Assembly (NCBI GenBank): GCA_930367215.1
Contig: OV884059.1
Location: forward strand, 75,487,393-75,551,392
DNA from: Pollenia angustigena
Lineage: Eukaryota; Arthropoda; Insecta; Diptera; Polleniidae
DNA: 64,000 nt
Direction: 5' to 3'
Shown piece by piece: positions 22,301 through 33,107 of the stretch. The position numbers and the translations under genes were made by a program. Position 1 is the first letter of the stretch. The number at the start of each line of letters is the position of its first letter. The notes below the pieces were generated by a model, which was not told where the DNA came from, searched no databases, and saw only the letters and a list, made by a program, of their open reading frames with translations.

Positions 22301-22980
22301 TTATCAACGTGTTTAACGTACTAACATTACAACACCGCAACATTAAAATGTATTAAACCTTTATTTACTACACTGCGGTTGAAAAATCATAAAAAATGCT
22401 GTAACAAACACGTGTGTTGAAACTACCAAAATAAAAAAGTTAACGAAACTCTATCTCTCTCTTTTTCTCTCTCAATAATTTGCAACACATACGAAAAAGA
22501 CACTCACGCTTTGGAGTATAAAAGTGTATTAAATTAAACGGAGTTGTACACTTAACGAAAAGACTAATAAAACTGAAAACTTATACAGTTGCCGTCGAAA
22601 CAATTTTATCGTCAAGAGTTCTTATCTTACAGCGTATTGCACATAAATATCTGCCTAATTTTTAACGAGCTTATAGCGTACATCAATCCCTATTAATCAT
22701 TCACACATTTTCTGTGGATAAGACTATTAGAACGTTTATAACAACATATAGCGCCCACTGTATTTAAAATAGCAGTCTAATTTTTAACGAAGCTTATAGT
22801 CTACATACTTGCCTATAATTTATCCATACTTTTATTGTGGATCAGATTATAAGTTTAGAAGATATGATTTTCGATCGACTTTTTTATTTCGGTTTTTGAA
22901 ATCGATTAATCGAACCTCAAAATCTATTTTAAAAACGATTTCAAAATCGTTTAAGATTAATTTGCAAACTTGTACCTTTT
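22300..22980. other. AT-rich spacer, nothing recognised
   Basis: Contains a diverged direct repeat (ATTTTTAACGA-CTTATAG near 22660 and 22781). No gene or transposon end recognised. Confidence 0.5.
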
Positions 22981-23474
22981 TAGGCCAACTACTAGTCTGA
23001 GTTCATACGGCTCATGTCTTATTAACAAGATTCTTCTTTTTTCTTCTTTGAACATGAATTGGTGTTCAAATGAATCATGTCAAGTTGACGTCATGTTTTT
23101 CATTTTGTTTTATTTGATATTGAAAACAGAAATAAAATTAAACAACGAATAACTGAGCTACCTAAATAGGAGCGGCAAGCGTCTGTTTTATGTCAAAACT
23201 TTTCATTTTCATAGAGTTTATACGAAACAAACCTTTAGAACGCGAATTTAACACCACCCGGCTGTAAAATCTTATTTGATAGATCGCTTGGTCATCTTAT
23301 TTTATTGAAAATGTATTGGCAATAGAATTTGCATGTTTAAAAAAACGCTTGCCGCTCTTGTTTAGGTAGCTCTGTAAGAAAGCATCTGTGTACTCCTTTC
23401 TTTTCCCCTCGTCCCTCTCGCCTATAAAGTAGCAATCTTGTCAATAAGACATGAGTCGTATGAACGCAGGCCTA
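22981..23474. mobile_element. MITE with TAGGCC...GTTCATACG ends
   Basis: Inverted ends share GTTCATACG and CTCATGTCTTATT. The left end has extra bases between TAGGCC and GTTCATACG. A second MITE (23153-23374) is inserted inside. Confidence 0.7.
23153..23374. mobile_element. PIF/Harbinger-type MITE, CTGAGCTACCTAAA ends (copy 1)
   Basis: 222 bp, TAA on both sides (23150-23152, 23375-23377). The inverted ends run through GAGCGGCAAGCG. A sister copy is at 29806-30025. Confidence 0.87.
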
Positions 23475-23934
23475 GAGAAATTGAAATCAGATCTTTACAG
23501 TGGGTAGTTATGACTACTTTTATAATTTTCCTGTAAAAAGTGAAAATGTGTAAATTTAGAGGAACAAGTGCATGCACATTTCACATATTAAAATTGTACT
23601 CTTGTATAGTACCTGTCACATAATGTCACATAAATTAATTCCAATTAGGGATGCCAAACGGGAAATCCCGAATCCCGAAATCCCTTGATTTTTCGGGATT
23701 GAAATTTGGATTGATTTTTTAAAATAAATCCCGGGATTTTAAATATATCAACTTTTGTGCACAAAAATGTCGTTTTTATTGAATTTTTATACTCTACTAG
23801 CTTAACCCGGTGCGCTTCGCTACACTGCTTTAACCACTTCTTCAGTAACAGATTATAAGTAATTCAAAAATTTTTTGTTGAATTAAAATATTTAGGCATT
23901 TTTTTTTAAAATTATGAAATTTTTACATACGAAG

Positions 23935-24461
23935 GGTGTGTGTGAAACGGTAGCAAAGTTCTATGGTGAAATGAAATTTGTTTGTGGTAGAAAATTTTCA
24001 TATTTGTGCTGTGTGAAATTGTAACATTTTTGACAACGTAAAATTTTGACATAAAGAAAAAAACAATAACTACTAGTTTTGTGAAAATGAATAAATTAAA
24101 CAAACGTTTAACAATAATCATTTCAATTCTGTTGGAAATGTGATCGTCCCAACTATTTGATGAATTCGTTCTGATATATTAACAATTTTTACAAAAAGTG
24201 TGAGCAAAAAAGCTTATACATATTTAAATACTTACATCTTGTATAATTCTTTTTAATTTTTTTTTGCCGCTGGTCCTGCTTCCATATTATTTTTTATTTT
24301 TTTTTAAAAAATTTGCTGAAAAAAATAATTTTGTGGTTGTCAAAAGTTTCTACACTAATGTCAAAATTTATACTAGCCCCCAGGGCTAGTGAAATTTTAT
24401 TCACCTCAATAGTGTCAAAATTTTACATCCATTAGTACTTTGCTACCGTTTCACACACACC
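23935..24461. mobile_element. MITE with GGTGTGTGTGAAACGG ends and 5-bp duplication CGAAG
   Basis: 527 bp. Inverted ends of about 25 bp, CGAAG at 23930-23934 and 24462-24466. The empty site survives in the inverted relative near 55795 (acgaagtctgaaa on the minus strand). The superfamily is unclear: the ends are not Transib-like, although the duplication length is. Confidence 0.85.
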
Positions 24462-24479
24462 CGAAGTCTGAAATTTTTT

Positions 24480-25452
24480 TATTCAATAAGTTTTATACAA
24501 AGGCAAAACAGTTAAGAACACTTTCATCCTCTGTATGTCAACCGATTTGAACAAAATACACACCATTTGAGAGGTATTTACTCAAAGAAGTGCACAATGT
24601 ATATTTTAATTAAATCTGTTCAATACTTTCAGAGTTAAAAGCCTTCAAAATTGCCACTAACACATATGCAAAATAAATAAACAAAAATTTATTTTCAACT
24701 ATCAAATAATACAAAATTTTTCAGAAACCGGTTTTCGAATATTTCGAGTATATTAATATTATGTATAAATCAGACCAGTCAAAACAGTTAAGAACGCTTT
24801 CTTCCGTTGTTTGTCAACCGAACCTCTTTGGGGAGAAAAAAGGGCAAATACGGGAAACTAAATTTCTTTTTTTTACTTTTCTGTGCTTCATGTGATAATT
24901 TTTAAATTTTCTATAATATTGAACTTGGAAACATAATATTATAGGTGTAGGGTCCTGAGTGAGTGATAACCTATAAGATAAAAAATGCTGGTATTTTTGG
25001 TTCTTCATCTGGGACGTTTTGAATTTTCGTTAATATTCGACCTATTAAGATAAAATTATACATTAAACTGGGTGAATAAGAAAATGTAAGGGGAGCTTTT
25101 TGGTACTTTTTCGTTCAACAGCTGGTACTTTGATTAATTTTCGGTTATATTAGACATAGAAACATAAAATTAAACGTGCAACGTCCTGAGTGGATGACAA
25201 TATATAAAGGAGACTTTTTAATACTTTTTTGTTTTTCAATTGGTAATTTTTATACTGAACTTACAAAATTAAATTAACTCACGTAGAAGATAAAATATGA
25301 ACCGGAGGTAGGTCCCTCGCCAAATCAATCCACTTTGAAGGAAAAAATAAATGCTCGAAACAAATAAATTCATATATACTTAGATGAATTATGTTTTCTT
25401 CATATTTACGAAAAAAAATTTATGGTCGAATTTTGACCATTAGGCGAACACT
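24480..25452. repeat. Dispersed repeat, inverted relative of 53027-53970
   Basis: Contains about three diverged units around TTTTTGGTACTTTTT and CCTGAGTG, and ends GGCGAACACTAGTA. The whole block reappears inverted at 53027-53970. Confidence 0.75.
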
Positions 25453-26270
25453 AGTATTTTTAAAATATTAATTTAATTAATATAAATTCAAATAATAGTG
25501 AATTTAACTTCCAAGAGAAGAAATAATATTTGAAAGACATTATCGTAAATTATTTGAAACTGATTTATATTTCATTTACAGAAGTATTAAATAAATTTAT
25601 CATATTTTAATTTTTGAAAAACAGTTACAAATTGTAAATAATTCATTTTGAGCCAATATTTAGAAGACAACTATTTACAATGAACAGTTATGATATATAT
25701 AATACCTTTTGAAAATTCATAAACAAATAAAAAGTGTTGTTTATTTAAAAAAATCCCGAAATCCCGGGATTTTCCAAAATCAATCCCGATTTTTTTTCAA
25801 AATAATTGAAATTTATGATAAAATTACCATTGAGATGGGTTGTTGTATAGTTTTTCTCTTTTTTACGTGTTATTTTTTATAAATACACAGAAAATCCGCT
25901 ATAATCATAACTTTTATATTACTAAGTACTAGAAAATTTATACAAAAGCCATCCATGGTAACACTGTTTCTTCATTTGTCATTTTACTTGCTGCAAGTGT
26001 CAAAAATTTACTTGCAAGCTAATTCTCTTGCAAGTTGGGCTGCAAGTTCTAAAAATGCGATGGTGTTAGTAAAAATGTGTGAGTGTATTGAGTTTTTCGC
26101 ACTTGCACTTGCAAGTGTAAACCCTAGGTAATATGAAAATTTTAAAAATTTATGTGTACGCGAACGCATTTCAATAAATCTAGTACAAATTTATCATCGG
26201 CGCCATTGGGATCAGACCATGGTGGGTCAATACTGCTGGATGTAAATTCTTGAAATGTCATCGCAACATA

Positions 26271-27690
26271 CAGTGGTTGTCAGCTTAATTTATGCAAGCA
26301 TATCTAAAAACGTAAGTCCGTGTAACTCGTTAAGTAATAAGAATATTAAAAAGAAACAAAAATCACCTTAATTGGTAACATGGACTCTTTAAAAAACTTC
26401 TTTTGTTTTATAATATTTAAGAAAATATAATAAGAAAAATTACAACAACAAAAAATACACTGTTTTTGAATCGCTCAGCTCATTTGATGCAAGAAAGGTT
26501 AAGCTGTAATTTTACCGTTATATTTAAAAATAAAATGCAATTATTAATTATTTTGGCATTTTCTATTAAAGCTTGGATAATTTTGGTAATCTTTTTTGAG
26601 TCTGAGAGTAATAAGCAGGTTCTATTACATATGGGTCGGCGTACAACAATAGAACAGCGAAAGTTGGTAATTCATCACTATAACAGTGGGGAAACTCAGC
26701 GCAAAATTGGAGAAATATTAAATTTGTCTTCATCTACTGCTCAGCACATAATAGAGCGCTATTCAAAGGAGAATATAATTGAAAACAAGGATAGAATTGC
26801 TCCTTACAAGATTTTGTCAACATGTGATGAACGTTGGATCATAAGAAAAATCAAGGAAACCGCAAGGTTATCAGCACAAAAAATAGCTGATGAAGTGACC
26901 ACTGGTATTGGGAAGATGTATAGTGCATCAACGATTCGGCGTGTTTTACGTTCACATGACTTTCATGGTCGAATATGACTAAAGAAAACCTGTATTAGCC
27001 CAAAGAATAAAAGTTCCCGAGTAGCGTTTGGAAAGACCCACATTTCCAAAGGGCCAGTATTCTGGAATACGGTCATATTTTCAGATTAATCGAAATTCAA
27101 TATATTCGGGTCAGATGGAAGGTCCTATGTCTGGCGGAAGCCAAATACTCAGCTGCAATAAAAAAAACCTTCGCGCCACATTGAAGCATGAGGAGGAAGC
27201 GTTATGGTGTGGGTGTTGGTAAATAGGTTTTAATTGAAGGAAATATTGACAGAACAATGCATTTAAACATCCTCAAAAAAAATTTCATTCAAAGTGCTGA
27301 AAATTGGGTCTAAGAACAAATTTTCGTTTTTACCATGATAACGATCCCAAGCAGAAGTCCAATGTTGTTCAAACATGGCTAACATGGAACTGTCCCCATT
27401 TAATGGAACCACCTGTACAATATCCGGACTTGAACGTGATCGAAAATTTATGGCCGTTATTGGTAAATAATATAAGATATCACCAAATTTCCAGCAAAGA
27501 AAGTTTGAAAAGTGCTTTAATCAATGAGTGGAACAAAAAAAAACGGCCGAAACCACACAAAAATTGGTGGACTCGATGCCAAATCGCTAAAAACAGTTGT
27601 ATACCAAAACGGTTACCATACTAAATACTAATTTGAACATTAAATATAAATATCATTAAACATTTCTTATTCACAATTTGTTGCATCAAA
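26271..27690 (+). mobile_element. Degenerate Tc1-like transposon
   Basis: The left end CAGTGGTTGTCAGCTTAATT follows a TA (26269-26270), as in Tc1-type elements. The right end is eroded; a trace (TGCATCAAATAAGCTG) is seen near 27683. Confidence 0.75.
26631..27624 (+). pseudogene. Tc1-like transposase, broken
   Basis: The ATG at 26631 opens MGRRTTIEQRKLVIHHYNSG, the paired helix-turn-helix region, followed by STIRRVLRSHDFHGRI and an in-frame TGA (26976). Reading on in the same frame gives VFWNTVIFSD (first catalytic Asp) and GSDGRSYVWRKP with further TAA stops. After frameshifts, the last part (27304-27624) gives FYHDNDPKQKS and PDLNVIENLW. The spacing between the second Asp and the Glu is 34, so this is a DD34E protein. 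It is not functional. Confidence 0.88.
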
Positions 27691-27699
27691 TAAGCTGCT

Positions 27700-28370
27700 T
27701 CGTTTAAAATTTAAGTTATTTTTGTTTTTCTTACTTTTCTTTAAGATATCAGCTATGTGAAATAAATAAATTAATAGTTCTGAAGTAAGAAGCATTGTCA
27801 ACAAAGTGGCGTTGTTAATTTTTCAAAAAACAAAATGGTTGGTCCGATGATAACCATTTTGTTACAAATATGTTTGGAACCAAATTGTCTTTAAGATATG
27901 GGTTTAAACATTAAAAATGGGTTTTTGCCTTAACGGAAGAACTGGAAAATGTTTAGTCTTAAAAAAACGTGGAAAAAATCAATCTTAAGGCATCTAACTC
28001 AGTGAATTTTTGTCCAATAAACACAGTATAGATATAGGCTGAAAGAGGAAAAAGATATCTTTGTAACAGTGTAAAATTGCGTAATTAAAAATATCAATTC
28101 TGAAGATTTTTGGAAACAGCCTCATGAACTGAAAAAAACTGAGTTTTCGTGAGAAAAATAAATCAATGCCATGTTCGTGTTCAGCAGCCCCGATTTAACT
28201 AAGAAAACATTTAATTTTTGAGGTTATGGCACAAAGTAAAAAATTGTGAACCAGTGTTATTTGCACATGTTTGCGTGCTATTAAATATATAAAAAGTTTA
28301 ATTAATATTTAGCAAGTTTACTTTTGAATGCAATTTACTTTTGGTAATTTTTTAACCGATTTATATACCG
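27700..28370. other. AT-rich spacer, nothing recognised
   Basis: No gene, RNA or transposon end is seen here. Confidence 0.5.
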
Positions 28371-28379
28371 ACATCTTAA

Positions 28380-29500
28380 AGAAATTTACCATTTAGTTTG
28401 GTAATAAAACCCGTACTCGGAAGGGTCTATGGTTCCAGAAAATATGTATTTAAAATTTTATATTTTTGTCATTACTTTTTTGTATCTAAATCGATTTTTC
28501 CGAATTTTTTTGGAAATATGTTCTAGAGATTTCGATCTTTTGGTATATAAGGCGTATCCATAGGTCATATGACAGCCCTAAAATGTAAGTTTGTATAAAC
28601 AATTTTATGTTTTTAAGCACATTTTTGGAGTACTTTGCTCATAGCTTGCCCATTTTTAACCGATTTAACAGAATTATAAGCCGACGTGTTTCAGAAGAAA
28701 TTTACAATTTACCTAAGTTATAAAACTTGGACTCGGGAAGATTTATGGTTTCCAAAAATGGGTATTTTTCAAAAAAAAAAAAAAAAAAAAAATTTTATTT
28801 TGGTCACAACTTTTTTGTATCTGAGCCGATTTTTCCGAGTTTTTCACAAAGTATGTATAAGTATAAGGATATTTAAGGCGTATACAAAGGTCATATGACA
28901 GTCCTAAAAACTAAGTTTTTATAAAAATTTTGATTTTTTCTGGAAGGGAGGTGCTGCGCCCACTTCTCCAATCCCGCCCACATTTCATTGGATGCTATGA
29001 ATTCATTACCAAGACGCTTGTACTTAATTTGGAAGCTTTGGCTCTAATCGTCCTCCAGATATACAGAAATATATGGATGTATATCTTTGTATGGGAAGTG
29101 CCACGACCACTTGTCCAATCCCACATTTTGTCGGATGGTGTGTATTGCCAACCAAGACGCTTGTACCTAATTTTAAAACTTTGGCTCTTACCGTTCTCCA
29201 GATATTCATAAAAATAAAATAAAAAAACAACAACAAGGGATAAATTAGAGTCAGTCGTGGTTTTTTTTTTCTCATATCTCAGCCATTTGTGGACCGATCA
29301 GGCTGAATTTCAATAGCAAACAATTCCGGACTATATGTAACATAAAAATATAACTACCAAGTCTTCGAAAACCTCATTTCCACCGACATCGATAAATCAA
29401 CTTCGCTCCTCATAAGGACCCGGAATATACATACATATATACTTTATAGGGTCTATACGATCAATAATGTAGAAATTAATAAGAGTATAATTTTTAGTTT
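28380..29500. repeat. Dispersed fly repeat with internal ~325-bp duplication
   Basis: Two diverged copies of a segment starting near 'gtactcggaagggtctatggtt' are followed by GTGGGCG-poor spacer and the 'cataaggacccggaatatacat' block. The inverted counterpart is at 41890-42560. Small frames through it are coincidental. Confidence 0.65.
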
Positions 29501-29805
29501 GTATTTTTACGCGTGCATATTTTTGGGCATTTCTTAAAGTTTATTTGGAAATATTTTATGCAAATTTTAAAATTTTTTGTGCGTAAATGAACTTGCCCTG
29601 GTAATATACTATTCAAGAAATTAATAATGAAAAGATGAAAAAAGCGAAAACTAAAGCAAATTCAAATAACTTGCAAAAAGTCATCGTCTAGTTTGCTTCT
29701 AGTTATGTGTATTTGCGTGTCATAGATTATTGAATAGAACGAAGAGAGAAAGAAAAAACCTTACTCAGCTGTCAAAAAAAAAAACTCAACGCTATGATTG
29801 TGTTA

Positions 29806-30025
29806 CTGAGCTACATAAATAAGAGTGGAAGCGTTTTTTGTATGTCAAAACTTCTCATTTCCATACAATTTATACGAAACAAACCATTAGAATGCAAATT
29901 AGAAACCACCCGGCTGATAAATCTTATTTGACAGATCGCTATGTCGGTTTGTTTTATTGAAATTGTATTTAAATAAAATTTTCATGTTTAAAAAAACGCT
30001 TGCCGCTTTTGTTTAGGTTGTTCAG
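29806..30025. mobile_element. PIF/Harbinger-type MITE, CTGAGCTACCTAAA family (copy 2)
   Basis: 220 bp, sister of 23153-23374. TTA on both sides (29803-29805, 30026-30028). It lies about 750 bp upstream of the slv start codon. Confidence 0.85.
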
Positions 30026-30257
30026 TTAGTAAGATTTTTTTTTACTTTGTTGTTATAACTTCTCACGTATAAAATTTTGAGAGATATAACGTTTTATTTT
30101 GTTTTGGGGGAGTTTTCGTTCTAGTCAATCGTCTATGTTGTGTGCCTTTATACTTATGTATAATCGTGGGGGGAATTGTTAGGGGGCATATAAAATAACA
30201 AATTCAATTACAAAATCATTTCAGTAGTTTAAAACTTTACGAGTATTAAATTTATTG

Positions 30258-30263
30258 TCAGTT
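30258..30263 (+). promoter_or_regulatory. slv: Possible initiator of slv
   Basis: TCAGTT matches the arthropod Inr and lies about 520 bp upstream of the start codon, in a stretch free of recognisable transposon sequence. No TATA box is seen at the right distance. This is a weak suggestion; the true start and any 5' UTR intron cannot be read from sequence alone. Confidence 0.22.
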
Positions 30264-30775
30264 GTTGGGTAGTCGTGCAACAGAGAACAAGTTTTTGTTT
30301 TAGAGCAAGTGTTTTTCGTGTTATGATTTAATTTTAAAACTATTTTATAATTTTTTTTTTCATTTGCCAAAAAGTGTTACACAAATAAAGTCGTCGTATT
30401 AAAACAAATCAAGTATTCTCATTTACTAAACAAATATTAAATAAAAAGGTCTTTTGTTGTTTTACTTGAATAATTAATTCAATAGGTATAAAGAACATAA
30501 AAAATCAATTGTGATAAAAATAAAAAAAAAAGGAATAATAAAATCAAGAGGCTGTATCATCAAATTAAGTAAATAAAATTGGTGAACTTGAACTTGTTTT
30601 TTTTTTGTTTTGGTCGACTTGTTCTTAAATATAAGGAAAACAATAATAAAGAAGCACGTTGTCAAAAACACCCCTTAACCATCACCACCCTAAATTAGTT
30701 AATGTAAAACGCCACTACATATTTGGAAATCAACACAAAGCAAGCAAAAATAGAAGAAGAACTATAAACTTAAAC

Positions 30776-30945
30776 ATGGATGCATTAGGCGATTTATTGG
30801 AACCTTACAGTGAGGAAATTGCCAAATTTGCCGGTACCGTTACATGTTTACAATTTCTTTCCGGTATTGTTCTCTTGAACGATATTCGAAAAAAGGGCAG
30901 CAGTGATGCTTATCCACCAGATCCATTTTTGGGCGGTATTGTTTT
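30776..30945 (+). CDS. slv: SWEET sugar transporter, coding exon 1
   Basis: First coding exon of a MtN3/saliva (SWEET) transporter, a family of seven-helix proteins that carry sugars across membranes by facilitated diffusion. The three exons together give 248 residues; Drosophila SWEET1 is of similar size. This exon encodes residues 1-56 and two bases of codon 57. It covers a short N-terminus, TM1 (about 18-35, with CLQFLSG) and the YPPDPFLGG loop that opens TM2. The ATG at 30776 sits in a good insect context (TAAACATGG). The frame is open further upstream but has no earlier ATG. The donor GTAAGT is at 30946-30951, and the frame resumes exactly at 60713. Identification rests on residue patterns remembered for the family, since no search was run. 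Confidence 0.95.
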
Positions 30946-31303
30946 GTAAGTATTTTTTAATAATCAGCCCTACAGTAAATAAAATTTCCCTCGAAATTTG
31001 TTCGATATACAAGAAAACTGTTTACTTTTTATTCACGCTAGGCGCGAATATCTAAAATCTAAGAATAAGTAACAAAAAAGAATGACAATGTGATTATTGT
31101 GTAACTTTAGTGTTTTATTGTGTTAACACGAATACTTGCGTACATCACGTACATATTTTCTTGTGCACAAGTAGGCAGGCACTCCTCATTCAATATATAT
31201 ACTTATGCAAGGGGCATATTAATGACATTGTAGATACTTTTTATCTGTCCATTATAGGTATATAGATGTTTTTTTTATTTGATTGTAAAATAAATCTTTT
31301 AGC

Positions 31304-31500
31304 CAAGGCGAATTTATGTAAACGGTGGTGTCGATACTACAACAATTAACAACACCAAAAACACAACAATATATTTTGTTGCTGCTTTCGTTGGCCGATA
31401 TGTCAAAAACACAAGTAACTTTTGACATTCCTTTTTCTAATTTAAAAAAAAAGTAGCACAGCTGTGCTTTCAACGCCACCTGAAAAATTAATTCGTCTTG
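31304..31500. mobile_element. hAT-type MITE, CAAGGCGAATT ends (copy 1)
   Basis: 197 bp inside slv intron 1. Ends CAAGGCGAATT and CAAGACGAATT. The 8-bp duplication CTTTTAGC is at 31296-31303 and 31501-31508. Confidence 0.88.
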
Positions 31501-31599
31501 CTTTTAGCCATGTTATCTCTTAAAATTCTATATATTTTTTAAGTATGTGTTTATAGACGGGGTTTTTGATTAGAAATGTTGTTAAGTATTTTATTTATA

Positions 31600-31920
31600 A
31601 CTTGCTTAACCCGGTGCGCTTCTCCGCCCTCATTATAGTAAAATTAATTAAATTTTATTTTCTTAATCTTTTAGTTTATCTTACATTAAAGTATGACAAT
31701 AATAAATAAAACAAAAGAGTGCTATATTCGGCTATGCCGAATCTTACATACTCCTCACCATGGTGCAAAAATAACAAAAAATTAAATAAAAGCTGTTCTG
31801 TAAATATAAATAATTCAAACAACAAACCGAAAACCAAGCTTATATATACCCTTTCACCTTCGGCGAAGGGTACCACTGCTTCTATAATTAGCGAGTTCTA
31901 TGGTGTATTTTCAATTTAAA
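31600..31920. repeat. Dispersed repeat fragments
   Basis: TTAACCCGGTGCGCTTC near 31606 matches the motif at 23806. A TATTCGGCTATGCCGAATC hairpin motif (31723) and TACCCTTTCACC...GGTGAAGGGTA-like text follow. Confidence 0.6.
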
Positions 31921-32455
31921 AATTATTGATCAATCGGTTCTTTAGATATGCTATTTTAAACATTTTCTCATGATCAAAAAATTCACGTTTTTGGTATATG
32001 ATCAACAATTTCTTACAACAAGAAATGCAAAAGTAGCTTGTTTTTATTAAAAATAAGAAAGATATTTCTGAGTTCAAGCTGCATTTATTTAATAATACAT
32101 AGTCTTGTTTTCATGATTTTTTAAAAGAATCGAAATGAATCGACAAATGCTAGGCATTCCGTTATATTTTTTAGAAAATGCTCAAAAAACTTTGTTTAAT
32201 TCAGTTAATTTTTATTTGAATCGACATGTTAAACAAATCAATAAAATGTTTCTTATTTTCATATTAAGTCTTTTTAAACTAACGAATGCTACGCGATTTT
32301 ATGTTCAACTTTCTGGGGGCTAATTCTGGCAGTCGTGATCGAATACTTTTTCGATTTTGTTTCTAAATCCTTCAGTCGAATTATTTTTTCAGTGTTCTGA
32401 GAACTCAAATAAGAGCTTAACAACACTGAAAAAATAAATTCTATTTGTTCACTAT

Positions 32456-33107
32456 CAAGGCGAATTTACACAAGGTGAACTTATCTTGCTTCGTAAGCAA
32501 CAGCTGATTACTAACCTTGTGTCAAAATGGTATACCGTCCTGTTGGTTCTTGGGAATCTTAACTAAATTCTTTAATTTTCAATTAAAATTGTGAAATTTA
32601 AAACTTTTTTAAGTTATAAAATTTCAAACAAACACAATTTAATATAAAAACAAAATCAAATATTTCTTTGAATTTTTGACACAACGTTAAAATGTTTAAG
32701 GCTAGATTACACTATTATACTTTGTATTAATACATGTCAAAAACTCAAGTAATATGACAAAGTGTGATAGTGTGAATGCAATGTGTCACGAAAATGACAA
32801 GTATTAAGAAAAAAGTTTGACATCCCATACGACTTCATCGTTTTTTGAAAAATTTCAAAACAATAATACTTTTCATTGGATCAGGGTTGCATTTTATTTC
32901 ATGTGTGAGTGTTTATACTTTGTGAGATGGTGTGAACACAAACTGTCATGTTACATTAGATTTTTTGACAGTCGCAACAAAACTCATTAGATTTCTATCT
33001 CACAAAGTATTATGGAATACGTAAGGCTTGTGAGATAGTGTAATCTAGGCTTTAACAGTGTTGTAAAACGTTTTCAAAATAAGACCACCTTCTATGAATT
33101 CGCCTTG
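32456..33107. mobile_element. hAT-type MITE, CAAGGCGAATT ends (copy 2)
   Basis: 652 bp. Ends CAAGGCGAATTTACA and CAAGGCGAATTCATA, 8-bp duplication TTCACTAT at 32448-32455 and 33108-33115. It is larger than copy 1 because another element (32700-33050) is nested inside. Confidence 0.9.
32700..33050. mobile_element. Nested MITE, GSCTAGATTACACTAT ends
   Basis: 351 bp. The inverted ends share CTAGATTACACTAT. TTTAA is on both sides (32695-32699, 33051-33055). A TTAA site with one extra terminal base is equally possible, which would suggest a piggyBac- or Kolobok-type origin. Confidence 0.75.

Larger units (their letters stand above)
23645..25790. mobile_element. AGGGATGCCAA element with internal insertions
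   Basis: The left end AGGGATGCCAAACGGGAAAT and the right block ATCCCGGGATTTTCC match, inverted, the short copy at 62963-63250. The interior from about 23799 to 25690 is foreign. It begins ACTAGCTTAACCCGGTGCGC, a motif seen again near 31603, and contains the repeats listed below. No coding capacity. Confidence 0.65.

Noticed and set aside
28686..29275. Coding frames in the dispersed repeat, similar to 42230-42544
   Set aside because: The similarity is at the DNA level of a repeat, with poly-A runs and no codon conservation pattern visible.
30659..30775. N-terminal extension of SWEET from a TTG at 30659
   Set aside because: No ATG in frame upstream of 30776, the extension is unlike SWEET N-termini, and the 30776 ATG has a good context.
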